This document shows, in pieces, positions 41,947 to 52,589 of a stretch of DNA of 64,000 nucleotides (position 1 is the stretch's first letter; each line of letters begins with the position of its first letter). Both the position numbers and the translations under genes were made by a program. Origin of the DNA: JAJPXI01 sp051867655 (GTDB lineage Bacteria > Bacillota > Clostridia > Oscillospirales > Oscillospiraceae); the NCBI GenBank assembly GCA_051867655.1, contig JBJDYV010000027.1, positions 62,001 through 126,000 on the forward strand. Direction: 5' to 3'. The notes below the pieces were generated by a model that was not told the DNA's origin, made no database searches, and worked only from the letters and a program-made list of their open reading frames with translations.

Positions 41947-42165
41947 ATGAAAAAGACATTCAAGCTGACCGATCTGGACTGCGCCAACTGCGCCGCCAAG
42001 ATGGAAAACGGCATCAAGAAGCTGGACGGGGTAAACGATGCCACCGTCAGCTTTCTGACCCAGAAGATGACCGTGGACGCCGACGACGCGCGGTTTGATG
42101 ACATTATGAAGCAGGTGGTCAAGCTCTGCAAAAAGATCGAGCCGGACTGCGTCATCAATCTATAA
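41947..42165 (+). CDS. heavy-metal-associated (HMA) domain chaperone
   Basis: 72 aa ferredoxin-fold metal chaperone: TDLDCANCAAKMENGIKKLDGV provides the CxxC site, followed by VSFLTQKMTVDADD. It ends VVKLCKKIEPDCVINL, with two further cysteines near the C-terminus that may bind metal too. It lies 14 bases before the ATPase gene, which lacks its own N-terminal HMA domain, so this separate domain probably delivers metal to it. A 10-bp hairpin precedes the gene (41895-41923). Confidence 0.9.
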   Translation: MKKTFKLTDLDCANCAAKMENGIKKLDGVNDATVSFLTQKMTVDADDARFDDIMKQVVKLCKKIEPDCVINL

Positions 42166-42179
42166 AGAGGGTGGCTTTT

Positions 42180-44027
<1,848 letters not shown>

Positions 44028-44039
44028 CAAGATCCGTTT

Positions 44040-44073
44040 GGGCGCGGTGCGAAATTGCACCGCGCCCATTTTT
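44040..44073 (+). terminator. terminator of the metal-efflux operon
   Basis: An 11-bp stem (GGGCGCGGTGC and complement) with a TTTTT tail. The -35 box of the next promoter starts 2 bases later. Confidence 0.85.
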
Positions 44074-44074
44074 C

Positions 44075-44124
44075 TTGACAAAGTCGGTCTAATTGATTAG
44101 AATGACAGTGTACTAACCTATTAG
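44075..44124 (+). promoter_or_regulatory. promoter and two BlaI-type operators
   Basis: TTGACA (44075), 17 bases, TAGAAT (44098). The dyads TCTAATTGATTAGA (44088-44101) and CTAACCTATTAG (44113-44124) overlap the -10 box and the start region, which suits autorepression by the BlaI-like protein. Confidence 0.8.
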
Positions 44125-44140
44125 AATGGAGGAATGTCCC

Positions 44141-44491
44141 ATGTCCACGCCGAAGATCTTTGAAAGCGAATACCGCTTCTGCCTGATCCTCTGGGACCAC
44201 GAGCCGGTAAAAAGCTCCGAACTGGCCCGGCTGTGCAAGGAAAAGCTGGGCTGGTCAAAAACGACCACCTACACCGTCATCAAGCGTCTGAGCGACCGGG
44301 GCGTGCTGAAAAATGAAAACACCATCGTGACCTCGTTGATCTCCAAAGAGGAAGCCCAGCTCAGCGAGCTGGACGAGCTGGTGGAAAAGAAATTTGAGGG
44401 TTCCCTGCCCGCCTTCATCGCCGCCTTTGCCCGGCGTCAGGAGCTGTCTGACACGGAAATCGAGGAGATCCGGCGCATCATTGAGAAATAG
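44141..44491 (+). CDS. BlaI/MecI-family repressor
   Basis: 116 aa winged helix: SEYRFCLILWDHEPVKSSELARLCKEKLGWSKTTTYTVIKRLSDRGVLKNE is the DNA-binding part, and the C-terminal helices (SELDELVEKKFEGSLPAFIAAFAR) are the dimerisation and cleavage region. It is followed 9 bases later by its M56 sensor partner. Regulated genes are unknown; no beta-lactamase is in the window. Confidence 0.92.
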   Translation: MSTPKIFESEYRFCLILWDHEPVKSSELARLCKEKLGWSKTTTYTVIKRLSDRGVLKNENTIVTSLISKEEAQLSELDELVEKKFEGSLPAFIAAFARRQELSDTEIEEIRRIIEK

Positions 44492-44500
44492 GAGGGCTTT

Positions 44501-46309
44501 ATGGAAGCGTTGTTTTTGAAGCTGGTCAACCTGAGCATCACGGCAAGCTGGCTGGTCCTGGCCGTTCTGGTGCTGCGGCTCATCTTCCGGAAAGCACCCC
44601 GGTGGATCTTCTGCCTGCTCTGGGGCCTTGTGGCACTGCGCCTGGTCTGTCCCGTCTCCCTGGAGAGCACCCTGAGTCTGATCCCCAGTGCCGAGACCAT
44701 TCCGGCAAACATTGTCACCGAAGCCGCACCGGTCATCGACAGCGGCATTCCTGTCCTCGATCAGGCCGTCAACCCTGTCATTTCCACAAGCCTTGCACCG
44801 GCGCCGCTGGCCAGCGCGAACCCGCTGCAGATCGTGACCTTTATCGCATCCCGGGTCTGGCTCGCTGGCCTCGCCGCTCTGCTCCTCTACTCCGCCGTCA
44901 GCTTCCTTTTGCTGAAGCGCCGTATGCGGGCGGCGACCCTCCTGCGGGACAATATCCGCCAGAGCGACAGGACCGACTCCCCCTTTGTGCTGGGTTTTTT
45001 CCGGCCCGTGATCTATCTGCCCTACTCCGTCAGCGGCGGGGACCTGGAGTATGTGCTCGCCCATGAACGGGCGCACATCAGGCGGGGTGACCACTGGTGG
45101 AAGCCCCTCGGCTTTCTCATTCTCGCGGTCTACTGGTTCAATCCCCTGATGTGGCTGGCCTACGTTCTGTTCTGCCGGGACATCGAGCTGGCCTGCGACG
45201 AAAAGGTCATCGCGGACATGGAGCAGGACGACCGCCGGGCCTATTCCACCGCCCTGCTGAACTGCAGCATCCGCCGCCGCTCTCTCGCCGCAAGCCCCCT
45301 GGCCTTCGGCGAGGTAGGGGTAAAGGACCGGGTGAAAAGCGTGATGAACTACAAAAAGCCCGCCTTCTGGATCATCCTCGTCGCTTTGCTGGCCTGCGCG
45401 GCGGCGGCGGTGTGCTTCCTGACGGTGCCCAAAGATTCTTACCCCCGCACGGAGGAGATCACCGGAATCCCCGCGCCCCAGGGCGGCGCCGATCCTTACA
45501 AAAATCTGGAACCCGCCGAGCGCGCCGCGGCGTTCCTGGAAAACGCCGACATGATGTCCTACGAATTCACTCCCATCCTCATGTACGGAACCTATATCGT
45601 TCCCGTCATGGAGTACACCTCCCGCACTGTTGTTCTTCCGGACCAGCCTTCCGGGGGATATACATTCGATCGTACCGACATGATGCTGACGTATCTGCAC
45701 GATTTTGATCTCTCCTCACTGGAGCCGCTGGATTCCGAAAAGCTGGAAGCTTTTGAGACCAATGCTTCCGTCTCCGGTCTCATCCACGTGGGCAACGCCC
45801 GGTGCCGGGTCGCGGTGTGGTATGACCAAAAACCGGCCGAGGGTCAGGATTTCAACACTGCGCTGGTGTTCACCTTCTCCGACGGGATCATGTGCGGTTT
45901 TGACGGAGGCGTACAGGGCAGCGGTGCCGCAGATATTCATTCCGCAATCGAAATCGCCGGTGATGTCCGAACTTATGCCTTGACTGACACGGACGGGCAT
46001 CTGACTGTGACCCGGCTGTCCACCGGGGAAAGCCGCCGATCCTCCAACTACTTCTCGGCGTTCCTGGCGTGTATTTTTGACAACACCGTCCTGCTCGCTC
46101 CCAAGGCGGAGGACCCGGGCGGACAGTTTGACTGGCAGGTCTCCATCGAGGGCGGAGCGACATACCTGTTTGACGCGGAAAACCTGTTGATCCAAACGGA
46201 AAATGGGCAGGTCTACCCCATCGGCGGCTTTGAGGAAAGCTCGGAAGGCAGTTGGCCCATGGAGACAACGATCCGCGCCGCGGTTTTAAACGGCTTCGAT
46301 GTGTCGTAA
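44501..46309 (+). CDS. BlaR1-type M56 membrane metalloprotease sensor
   Basis: 602 aa. The N-terminal half has four membrane helices and the zinc-protease motif HERAHIRRGDHW (HExxH) with ELACDEKV as the third-ligand helix. The helix FWIILVALLACAAAAVCFLTVP then leads into a ~280-residue extracytoplasmic domain (YPRTEEITGIPAPQ to the end). That domain has no SxxK penicillin-binding motif that I can see, so the signal is probably not a beta-lactam. On sensing, the protease should trigger cleavage of the BlaI partner. Confidence 0.88.
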   Translation: MEALFLKLVNLSITASWLVLAVLVLRLIFRKAPRWIFCLLWGLVALRLVCPVSLESTLSLIPSAETIPANIVTEAAPVIDSGIPVLDQAVNPVISTSLAPAPLASANPLQIVTFIASRVWLAGLAALLLYSAVSFLLLKRRMRAATLLRDNIRQSDRTDSPFVLGFFRPVIYLPYSVSGGDLEYVLAHERAHIRRGDHWWKPLGFLILAVYWFNPLMWLAYVLFCRDIELACDEKVIADMEQDDRRAYSTALLNCSIRRRSLAASPLAFGEVGVKDRVKSVMNYKKPAFWIILVALLACAAAAVCFLTVPKDSYPRTEEITGIPAPQGGADPYKNLEPAERAAAFLENADMMSYEFTPILMYGTYIVPVMEYTSRTVVLPDQPSGGYTFDRTDMMLTYLHDFDLSSLEPLDSEKLEAFETNASVSGLIHVGNARCRVAVWYDQKPAEGQDFNTALVFTFSDGIMCGFDGGVQGSGAADIHSAIEIAGDVRTYALTDTDGHLTVTRLSTGESRRSSNYFSAFLACIFDNTVLLAPKAEDPGGQFDWQVSIEGGATYLFDAENLLIQTENGQVYPIGGFEESSEGSWPMETTIRAAVLNGFDVS

Positions 46310-46331
46310 AACCAGCCGCAAATATGAGTTT

Positions 46332-46369
46332 GAGGTCAGGACCCGCGCCGGGTCCTGACCTCGTTCTGT
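46332..46369. terminator. terminator between convergent operons
   Basis: A 14-bp stem (GAGGTCAGGACCCG and complement) with a 3-base loop and a TTCTGTTT tail. Confidence 0.75.
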
Positions 46370-48007
46370 TTACTGCTTCAGCAGATCCACCACCTGGCGG
46401 ATGTTCTTTTTCCCGAAGGACACCCGGGCGTCGTTGACCACCAGGCACGGCACGCTCATGACCTTGTACTTGTCCCGCAGACCCTCGAAGTGGTTCAGGT
46501 CGTAGACCTCCGCTTTTACATGGGGGCTGGCGGCGGCCACACGCTGGACGGCGGCCACCAGCTCCGGGCACATGGTACAGGACAGGGAGACCAGCACCTT
46601 CACGTCCACCGGCCTGCCCAGGGCACGGATGTCTTCTTCCACATCGGCGTCCAGGCTCTGGCCGGGACCGGCGGCGTTGTACAGGCCCAGCGCAAAAGAG
46701 GTAAACTCGTGCCCGCCGGGGACGCCGTGGAACGCCAGGCCGGTCTCCGTTCCATCCGCCAGACAGATTCGGACGCAGGGGGCCGTCTCCGAAGACGCCT
46801 GCCGGTCGGCTACTTCCACCGTCAGCTTGTCGGTCAGCTCCGCCAGGGCATTCATATAGCCCTCCAGTTCGGCGGAAACCGGGCGGCCGTCCAGCTCCAG
46901 CTTCAGCATCAGGGGCCGGGCCATACGGGTAAACAGGCCGTTCAGCTGTTCCTTCATCTCTGCCGTGAACAGCCCGGGCTCCCCGGCGGAGAGAGTGGGT
47001 TCGGCGGCGGCCCGGGGCGCGGGGCGCCTGGGACGCAGGCCGGTCTTTTTCTGCAAGGCGGCGGCGTACTTCTCCAGCTCCGTGGCGGCCAGAGCGCCGT
47101 CCCCCGTGGCGGTGACCACCTGGCGCAGGGGCTTGACGCACAGGTCTCCGGCGGCGTACAGGCCGTCCACACTGGTCTTCTGGTTCCGGTCAGTCCGAAC
47201 ATAGCCCTGTTCATTCAGCTCGGCAAGCCCTTTGACCAGGGCGGTGGCGGGCTCATAGCCCGCGAACACGAACACGCCGAAGGTCTCGCCATCCTGGGCC
47301 CGGAACTCGGTGGTCTCGCCCGTCTTGCTGTTCTTGTAGCGGATATAGTTCAGCCCGCTTTCCCCGGAAACCTCTTCCACCGTGGTGTTGGTCAGCACGG
47401 TAATCTTTTCGTGGTTCCGGGCCTGGTCCGCCACGGACTGGGCGCAGGAAAAGTCGTCCCTGCGGATCAGGATGGTCACGTGGCGGGCAAACTTGGTCAG
47501 ATACACGCTTTCCTCCGCCGCGGCGAATCCTCCGCCCACCACGAACACGTCTTTTCCGGTGAAAAACTGGCCGTCGCAGGTGGCACAATAGGCCACGCCC
47601 CGGCCCTTGTACTCCTCCTCCCCCCGGAAGCCCACGGTCCTGGGATGGGCCCCGGCGGCCAGCAGCACGCCAAAGCAGTACAACTCCCCCCGGCTGGTGC
47701 GGACGGTCTTCACGTCGCCGTCCATGTCCAGCCCCTCCACCTCGGCGATCAAAAACTCCGCGCCGAAGTCCTCGGCCTGCCGGCGCATGGTCTCGGTCAG
47801 CTCCGCGCCGCTGGTTTTGTGGACGCCGGGATAGTTCACCACCTCAGAGGTGATGGTGATCTGGCCGCCGAAGTAGTTTTTCTCCACCACCAGCACGCGA
47901 TAGCGGGCACGGGCCAGATAAAGGGCGGCGGTCAGCCCCGCAGGGCCGCCGCCCACCACGACCACGTCATACAGCCGGTCGGCGCTGAAATTCATCGGGG
48001 CGGCCAT
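46370..48007 (-). CDS. AhpF-like peroxiredoxin reductase with permuted domain order
   Basis: 545 aa. Residues ~10-310 are thioredoxin-reductase-like: VVVVGGGPAGLTAALYLA (FAD), the CATC redox motif in VAYCATCDGQFF, and VVGGGFAAAEESVYL (NADPH/NADH). After a Pro/Ala linker (RPRRPAPRAAAEPT), residues ~345-545 form two thioredoxin folds, the second with CTMC (SLSCTMCPELV). In E. coli AhpF these folds stand at the N-terminus; here they follow the reductase. It pairs with ahpC, overlapping by 1 base, and so probably reduces AhpC directly with NAD(P)H. Confidence 0.9.
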   Translation of the reverse strand: MAAPMNFSADRLYDVVVVGGGPAGLTAALYLARARYRVLVVEKNYFGGQITITSEVVNYPGVHKTSGAELTETMRRQAEDFGAEFLIAEVEGLDMDGDVKTVRTSRGELYCFGVLLAAGAHPRTVGFRGEEEYKGRGVAYCATCDGQFFTGKDVFVVGGGFAAAEESVYLTKFARHVTILIRRDDFSCAQSVADQARNHEKITVLTNTTVEEVSGESGLNYIRYKNSKTGETTEFRAQDGETFGVFVFAGYEPATALVKGLAELNEQGYVRTDRNQKTSVDGLYAAGDLCVKPLRQVVTATGDGALAATELEKYAAALQKKTGLRPRRPAPRAAAEPTLSAGEPGLFTAEMKEQLNGLFTRMARPLMLKLELDGRPVSAELEGYMNALAELTDKLTVEVADRQASSETAPCVRICLADGTETGLAFHGVPGGHEFTSFALGLYNAAGPGQSLDADVEEDIRALGRPVDVKVLVSLSCTMCPELVAAVQRVAAASPHVKAEVYDLNHFEGLRDKYKVMSVPCLVVNDARVSFGKKNIRQVVDLLKQ

Positions 48008-48570
48008 TACAGCATCCCGACCAGGTCCAGGCTGGGCTTCAGGGTCTCCGCGCCGGGCTTCCAGTTGGCGGGGCAGACCTGATCGCCGTGCTCGTGGACG
48101 AACTGGCAGGCCTGGACCTTGCGCAGCAGTTCGTCGGCATTGCGGCCCACGCTGCCGGCGGTCACCTCGTACCCCACGATCCTGCCCTCGGGGTCCACGA
48201 TGAAGGTACCCCGCTCGGCCATTCCGTCAGCCTCGATCAGGACCTCAAAGTCTTTGGCCAGGGCGTGGGTGGGGTCGGCCAGCATGGGGTAGCTGATCTT
48301 CTTGATGCGGTCGGAGGCGTCGTGCCAGGCCTTGTGGACGAAGTGGGAGTCCGTGGACACGGAATAGATCTCGCAGTTCAGGGCCTTGAACTGCTCGTAC
48401 TTTCCGGCCAGGTCCTCCAACTCGGTGGGGCAGACAAAGGTAAAGTCGGCGGGATAGAAGAAGAACACGCTCCACTTGCCGAGCACATCCTCCTTGGCAA
48501 CGGTCTTGAACTCGTTGTTGTGATACGCCTGCACGCTGAAGGGGGCAATCTCCTTGTTGATGAGGGACAT
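48007..48570 (-). CDS. ahpC: alkyl hydroperoxide reductase C, peroxiredoxin
   Basis: 187 aa typical 2-Cys peroxiredoxin. The peroxidatic Cys47 is in PADFTFVCPTELEDL and the resolving Cys in HGDQVCPANWKPGAETL near the C-terminus. It removes hydrogen peroxide and organic hydroperoxides. It is the first gene of the pair with the permuted AhpF-like reductase. RBS AAGGAGAAG. Confidence 0.96.
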   Translation of the reverse strand: MSLINKEIAPFSVQAYHNNEFKTVAKEDVLGKWSVFFFYPADFTFVCPTELEDLAGKYEQFKALNCEIYSVSTDSHFVHKAWHDASDRIKKISYPMLADPTHALAKDFEVLIEADGMAERGTFIVDPEGRIVGYEVTAGSVGRNADELLRKVQACQFVHEHGDQVCPANWKPGAETLKPSLDLVGML

Positions 48571-48644
48571 AGCTGCTTCTCCTTTTCAGAAAATTGTGTT
48601 TCTATGATTCCCTCTTTCTTCCGGTTTACACTCCCGGTAAACGG

Positions 48645-48670
48645 AAAAGGCAGGCCCCGCGGGGCCTGCC
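48645..48670 (-). terminator. terminator after recO
   Basis: The perfect palindrome GGCAGGCCCCGCGGGGCCTGCC followed by TTTT on the minus strand. Confidence 0.75.
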
Positions 48671-48683
48671 CTTCACTTATTTA

Positions 48684-49430
48684 TTATTGCAATTGTTTGT
48701 AAAAATCCAGCGTTTTGAACCCCCGCTCCAACTGGGTCAGCAGGAACGCCTCGGCGGCGTCCCCCAGCAGGCGTAGGCTTTCTTCGTCCACCTGGAAGGA
48801 GAACAGCCGCTTAGGGTCGCCGTAGACGATATACCGCAGAGCAGCCAGAGCGCCCCGGGACAGGGGCATGGAGATACCGTCCCCCACCTCCGCCCGGCAG
48901 GCGGCGCAGTGGAGCACGCCCTCCGACAGGTTCAGGAAGGGCTTCTCCGGGTCAGGCACGCCGCACACGCCGCAGGCATCCGCCAATGGGGCGTAGCCCG
49001 CCGCGCACAGCAGGCGCAGTTCAAAGGCCGCTTTCACCAGGGGCAGCGGCTTGTTCAGCGTGTCCAGGGCATAGAGGGAGTTCAGCAGCAGGGACAGCAT
49101 CTCCGGCTCCGGGTGTCCCTCCTCCGCCACCGCCTCCACGACCTCCGCGAAATAGGAGCCCAGGGCCAGCTTGAACAGGTCCTCCCGCACATGGCGGAAC
49201 AGGGCGATGGTGGAACCCTCGTTCAGGGTATAATAATCCTTGTACTCAAACAGGGTCATGTCCGAATACGCCAGTAATTGGGACGCGGCGGCCAGGGCGC
49301 TGCCCTTCCTGCGGCAGCCACGGGCCTTCACCGTGCGCTTGCCGCCCTCGGCGGTCAGGACGGTCAGGATCTTGTCCGCCTCTTTGTAGTTGGTCTCCCG
49401 CAGGACGATGCCCTTTGTCACGATATGCAT
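48684..49430 (-). CDS. recO: DNA repair protein RecO
   Basis: 248 aa. The N-terminal OB fold (TKGIVLRETNYKEADKILTVLTAEGGKRTVKARGCRR) is followed by a helical domain and a four-cysteine zinc site (CGVCGVPDPEKPFLNLSEGVLHCAACR). It works with RecR (3006). It follows the yqzL-like gene as in Bacillus. Confidence 0.94.
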   Translation of the reverse strand: MHIVTKGIVLRETNYKEADKILTVLTAEGGKRTVKARGCRRKGSALAAASQLLAYSDMTLFEYKDYYTLNEGSTIALFRHVREDLFKLALGSYFAEVVEAVAEEGHPEPEMLSLLLNSLYALDTLNKPLPLVKAAFELRLLCAAGYAPLADACGVCGVPDPEKPFLNLSEGVLHCAACRAEVGDGISMPLSRGALAALRYIVYGDPKRLFSFQVDEESLRLLGDAAEAFLLTQLERGFKTLDFYKQLQ

Positions 49431-49454
49431 GGCGTCACCTATGTAAGGGGACGG

Positions 49455-49541
49455 TCACGTCCCCAAAATTTTGCGGTAAAGCAGGTATGCCTCCGGCAGG
49501 CCGGTACGCAAAAACAAATTCCAAAGAAATTCCGCGGTCAT
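49455..49541 (-). CDS. YqzL-like small protein (28 aa)
   Basis: MTAEFLWNLFLRTGLPEAYLLYRKILGT. The W..F..TG....YLLY pattern and the position directly before recO match YqzL of Bacillus, which lies between era and recO. GGAGGG precedes the ATG at 49541. Function unknown. It is shorter than Bacillus YqzL. Confidence 0.7.
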   Translation of the reverse strand: MTAEFLWNLFLRTGLPEAYLLYRKILGT

Positions 49542-49678
49542 AGGCAAGCCCTCCTTGCCTTTAGAGTTACCCGCGGCCGCCGCTTTATCGCAGGGAAATC
49601 CTGCTTCCCGCTGATCGGTTACGCCCATTATACCATCGCCCGCACGCTTTGACAATGACCCCGGCGCAGGCGCTTTTT

Positions 49679-50479
49679 TCAGCTGCCGGAAGGAGTGAGG
49701 AGGCCGGACAGCAGCTCCTCCAATTCCTCCAGAGGCACATGGTTCGTTTCAATGTCATAGTTTACGTTTTCAAAAGAAAACTGTACCAGATACAGATCCT
49801 CATCCCCATAAATGACAAGCGGCACGCCGTTGATTTCAGACTGCCGCGGGTCATCACACAGGATCAGGCAATCCCGCAGCGGCGCTTCAAACGCGCAGAG
49901 TCCGATCGTCACTACGCCGCCGGTCTGCGTCCGGTAATCAAATACATAATCGTGAAGGCGGTATTCGTCCTGTAAGCCGGCGTCCTTGTAGCCACGGACC
50001 GCCAGGGAATAAAAGTTCTGTGATTCCCAGGTGTCCGGCACTTTTGAAATAAAATCCTCATAACGGATGCCTGTAAATTCCTGAAAATCATCCAGGATCT
50101 CTTTCCATACCTCATACGGCAGCTTTTCGTCCGTATAGGAAGAATACTCCACATCCATATCGGCGCTGAGAAGGCCATCCACTTCGTTCACCACAAGCAA
50201 ATCGGTCCGGGCAGGCATCGTCCCTTCCGGATCATTTCCAGGCCGGGTACTGCTTGCGTCCGGTACTCCGCCGGGCTGCAGGGCATCGCCCTGCGCCGGG
50301 GATGCATCGCGGACCAGCAGCGGTATCCCGACCGCCGCGATCAAAGCCAGGCAGGCCGCCATGGCTCCCCATTTTCGCCAGCCGCCCTTCCGCTTTTTCT
50401 GTCCCCGTGCGGCGTCGGCTTCTTCAATCAATTCGTCCTCTAGCAGACTCATGGCGTCGCTGAGCTGTTCCGGTTTCAT
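49679..50479 (-). CDS. anti-sigma-factor-like membrane protein
   Basis: 266 aa. A short cytoplasmic N-terminus (MKPEQLSDAMSLLEDELIEEADAARGQKKRKGGWRK), one membrane helix (WGAMAACLALIAAVGIPLLV, ~residues 37-56), then an outside domain of ~200 residues without a recognised motif. The ATG overlaps the stop of the ECF sigma gene, the usual order of sigma then anti-sigma. There is no zinc-binding ZAS motif, so this is a non-classical regulator; the call rests mainly on context. Confidence 0.65.
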   Translation of the reverse strand: MKPEQLSDAMSLLEDELIEEADAARGQKKRKGGWRKWGAMAACLALIAAVGIPLLVRDASPAQGDALQPGGVPDASSTRPGNDPEGTMPARTDLLVVNEVDGLLSADMDVEYSSYTDEKLPYEVWKEILDDFQEFTGIRYEDFISKVPDTWESQNFYSLAVRGYKDAGLQDEYRLHDYVFDYRTQTGGVVTIGLCAFEAPLRDCLILCDDPRQSEINGVPLVIYGDEDLYLVQFSFENVNYDIETNHVPLEELEELLSGLLTPSGS

Positions 50480-51036
50480 ACGCTGAACCCCTCCTGTTTC
50501 AAATAGTCCTTCAGGCCCAAGCGGGTACGGTACAGCAGGCTTTTCACTTTCGATTGGCTCATGCCGCTGTTGTCCGCGATCTCCCGAATGGAGTCCATGA
50601 AGTAGTAGCGTGCGAGAAAGGCCCGGCGTGCCCCGGGAGGCAGCGTGCGCAGATACGCGCTCACCGCCCCGGCCAGCAGGCGCGCATCCACCTCCTGCCC
50701 GGTGGTGTCGCCGCCAGAAACACAGTCCTCCAGCTCGGAAAGGGACAGGGCATACTCCGACGCCCTCCGTTTGTCCCGGTTCCGCCTCCGGTACAGGTCG
50801 ATGGACAATTGCCGGGCGATCTTGCCCAGATAGGCGGAGAGGACGTCCGGCCTGTGGGGCGGTATGGAACTCCACGCCTTCCAATAAGTATCGTTGACGC
50901 ACTCCCGGCTGTCTTCCACATCGGATAAGATGTTCTCGGCGATCTTCAGCAGATAGCGTCCGTATTTCCGCTCGGTCTCCCGGATGGCATTCTCGTCCCG
51001 CTTCCAATACAGCTCCACGATCCCGCTGTCTTCCAT
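50476..51036 (-). CDS. ECF-type RNA polymerase sigma factor
   Basis: 186 aa. Region 2 is KYGRYLLKIAENILSDVEDSRECVNDTYWKAWSSIPPHRPDVLSAYLGKIARQLSIDLYRRR, with a short linker and region 4 LPPGARRAFLARYYFMDSIREIADNSGMSQSKVKSLLYRTRLGLKDYL. I placed the start at ATG 51036, 7 bases after GGAGG. It is coupled to the membrane partner downstream. This pair separates era from yqzL-recO, which are usually adjacent. Confidence 0.9.
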   Translation of the reverse strand: MEDSGIVELYWKRDENAIRETERKYGRYLLKIAENILSDVEDSRECVNDTYWKAWSSIPPHRPDVLSAYLGKIARQLSIDLYRRRNRDKRRASEYALSLSELEDCVSGGDTTGQEVDARLLAGAVSAYLRTLPPGARRAFLARYYFMDSIREIADNSGMSQSKVKSLLYRTRLGLKDYLKQEGFSV

Positions 51037-51132
51037 GGGCACGCCTCCTTTCGCTTTTTCCAGGCGCCTTCCCCCTATATTCCGTCAAAAAACAGGTTTG
51101 GTTGCTCGGATCTCAAAAAATCCCGCCGGAGC

Positions 51133-51170
51133 AAAAAATGAGGGCCGCGGAGATACCTCCGGGCCCTCAT
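51133..51170 (-). terminator. terminator after era
   Basis: ATGAGGGCC...GGCCCTCAT stem, with TTTTTT on the minus strand. Confidence 0.85.
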
Positions 51171-51172
51171 TC

Positions 51173-52069
51173 TCAGTCATCCTTGAAGCCGAAATTTTTG
51201 ATCAGATTCACATTATCTCTCCAATTTTCTTTGACCTTCACCCAGGTTTCCAGATAGACCTTGGTGCCCATGAAGTTCTCCACATCCTGGCGGGCCAGGG
51301 TGGAGATTTTCTTCAGCATGGCGCCCTTCTTACCGATGATGATGCCCTTGTGGGACTCCTTCTCGCAATAAATAGTGGCGTGCATGTCGATGATGCCGTC
51401 CTCCCGCTCGCTCCACTGGGTGACCTCCACGGCGGTGCCGTGGGGGATCTCCTTGTCCAGGCAGAGCAGCAGCTTCTCCCGCACGATCTCAGCGGCCACC
51501 TGCCGCTCGGGCTGGTCGGAGGTCATGCCGTCCGGGAACAGCTGGGGTCCCTCGGGCAGGAAAGCCTCCAGAACGTCCAGCAGCTCGTCCAGGCCCTCGC
51601 CCTCCTGGGCGGACACGGGCACCACGGCCTTCCAGTCCAGAGCGTCCCCGTACAGGGCCATGACCGCCAGCAGATCTTCCTTCTTCACCGTGTCGATCTT
51701 ATTGATGACCAGTACGCCGGGGCAGCTCAGAGTCTTGATGTGGCCGATCAGCTCCTCCTCCGGCGCGCCGATGTGGGCGATGGGCTCCACCACCAGCACC
51801 ACGGCGTCCACGTCGGACACGCTCTGGTGCACCACGTTGACCATGTAGTCCCCCAAACGGGTGCGGGCCTTGTGCAGGCCCGGCGTGTCCAGCAGCACGA
51901 ACTGGCACTCTCCCCGGGTGACCACGCCGGTGATCCGGTTGCGGGTGGTCTGGGGCTTGTTGGTGACGATGGCCACCTTGTCGCCCACCAGGGCGTTGGT
52001 CAGGGTGGACTTGCCCACGTTGGGCCGGCCCACAATGGAGATGATGCCGCTTTTCTTAATTTCACTCAT
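51173..52069 (-). CDS. era: GTPase Era
   Basis: 298 aa ribosome-assembly GTPase. G1 is GRPNVGKSTLTNAL, G2 lies in TTRNRITGVV, G3 is LLDTPGLH, G4 is INKIDTV. The C-terminal KH domain has ESHKGIIIGKKGAMLKKISTLARQDVENFMGTKVYLETWVKV. Full length. It is 30 bases after ybeY, in the conserved phoH-ybeY-era order. Confidence 0.96.
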   Translation of the reverse strand: MSEIKKSGIISIVGRPNVGKSTLTNALVGDKVAIVTNKPQTTRNRITGVVTRGECQFVLLDTPGLHKARTRLGDYMVNVVHQSVSDVDAVVLVVEPIAHIGAPEEELIGHIKTLSCPGVLVINKIDTVKKEDLLAVMALYGDALDWKAVVPVSAQEGEGLDELLDVLEAFLPEGPQLFPDGMTSDQPERQVAAEIVREKLLLCLDKEIPHGTAVEVTQWSEREDGIIDMHATIYCEKESHKGIIIGKKGAMLKKISTLARQDVENFMGTKVYLETWVKVKENWRDNVNLIKNFGFKDD

Positions 52070-52099
52070 GACAGGTGATCCTCAACTTTCTTGAGCATT

Positions 52100-52588
52100 T
52101 TATTGTTCCCGGGTGATCCCCAGGTTGGTCAGAATCGCTTCCTCCCGCTCCCGCATCTGCGCTTTCATGGGGCCCTCGTCCATGTGGTCGTACCCCAGCA
52201 GATGGAGCACCGAGTGGACCGCCAGATAGGACAGCTCCCGCTCCAGCGGGTGGCCGAACTCCTCAGCCTGGGCAGCGCACCGCTCCAGGGAGATGACCAT
52301 GTCCCCCAGGGGCACCAGGCCGGTGGCCGGGTCGGCCCAGTCCTCCTGCGGCTTGTCCCCCGGCTGAAGGTCGAACATGGGGAAGGAAAGCACATCGGTG
52401 GGCCGGTCCACCTGGCGCTGCTCCAGATTGATGGCGTGGATCGCTTCATCGTCCGTGACCAGCACATCCACCTCACAGGGCACATCCACCCCCTCGGCGT
52501 CCAGGGCGGCGGAGATCACCCGGCGCAGCAGGTCGAAGTGGGCCTCCCCGCCGGGGATCTCCGTGTCGAAAATAATTTCGTGTTCCAT
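52100..52588 (-). CDS. ybeY: endoribonuclease YbeY
   Basis: 162 aa; 16S rRNA 3'-end maturation and rRNA quality control. The zinc motif is HSVLHLLGYDH (H-x3-H-x5-H), with RPTDVLSFPMFD upstream and LGDMVISLERCAAQAEEFGH. I chose ATG 52588, 1 base after the phoH stop, with AAGGCGG upstream, over longer in-frame starts inside phoH. Confidence 0.94.
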   Translation of the reverse strand: MEHEIIFDTEIPGGEAHFDLLRRVISAALDAEGVDVPCEVDVLVTDDEAIHAINLEQRQVDRPTDVLSFPMFDLQPGDKPQEDWADPATGLVPLGDMVISLERCAAQAEEFGHPLERELSYLAVHSVLHLLGYDHMDEGPMKAQMREREEAILTNLGITREQ

Positions 52589-52589
52589 C

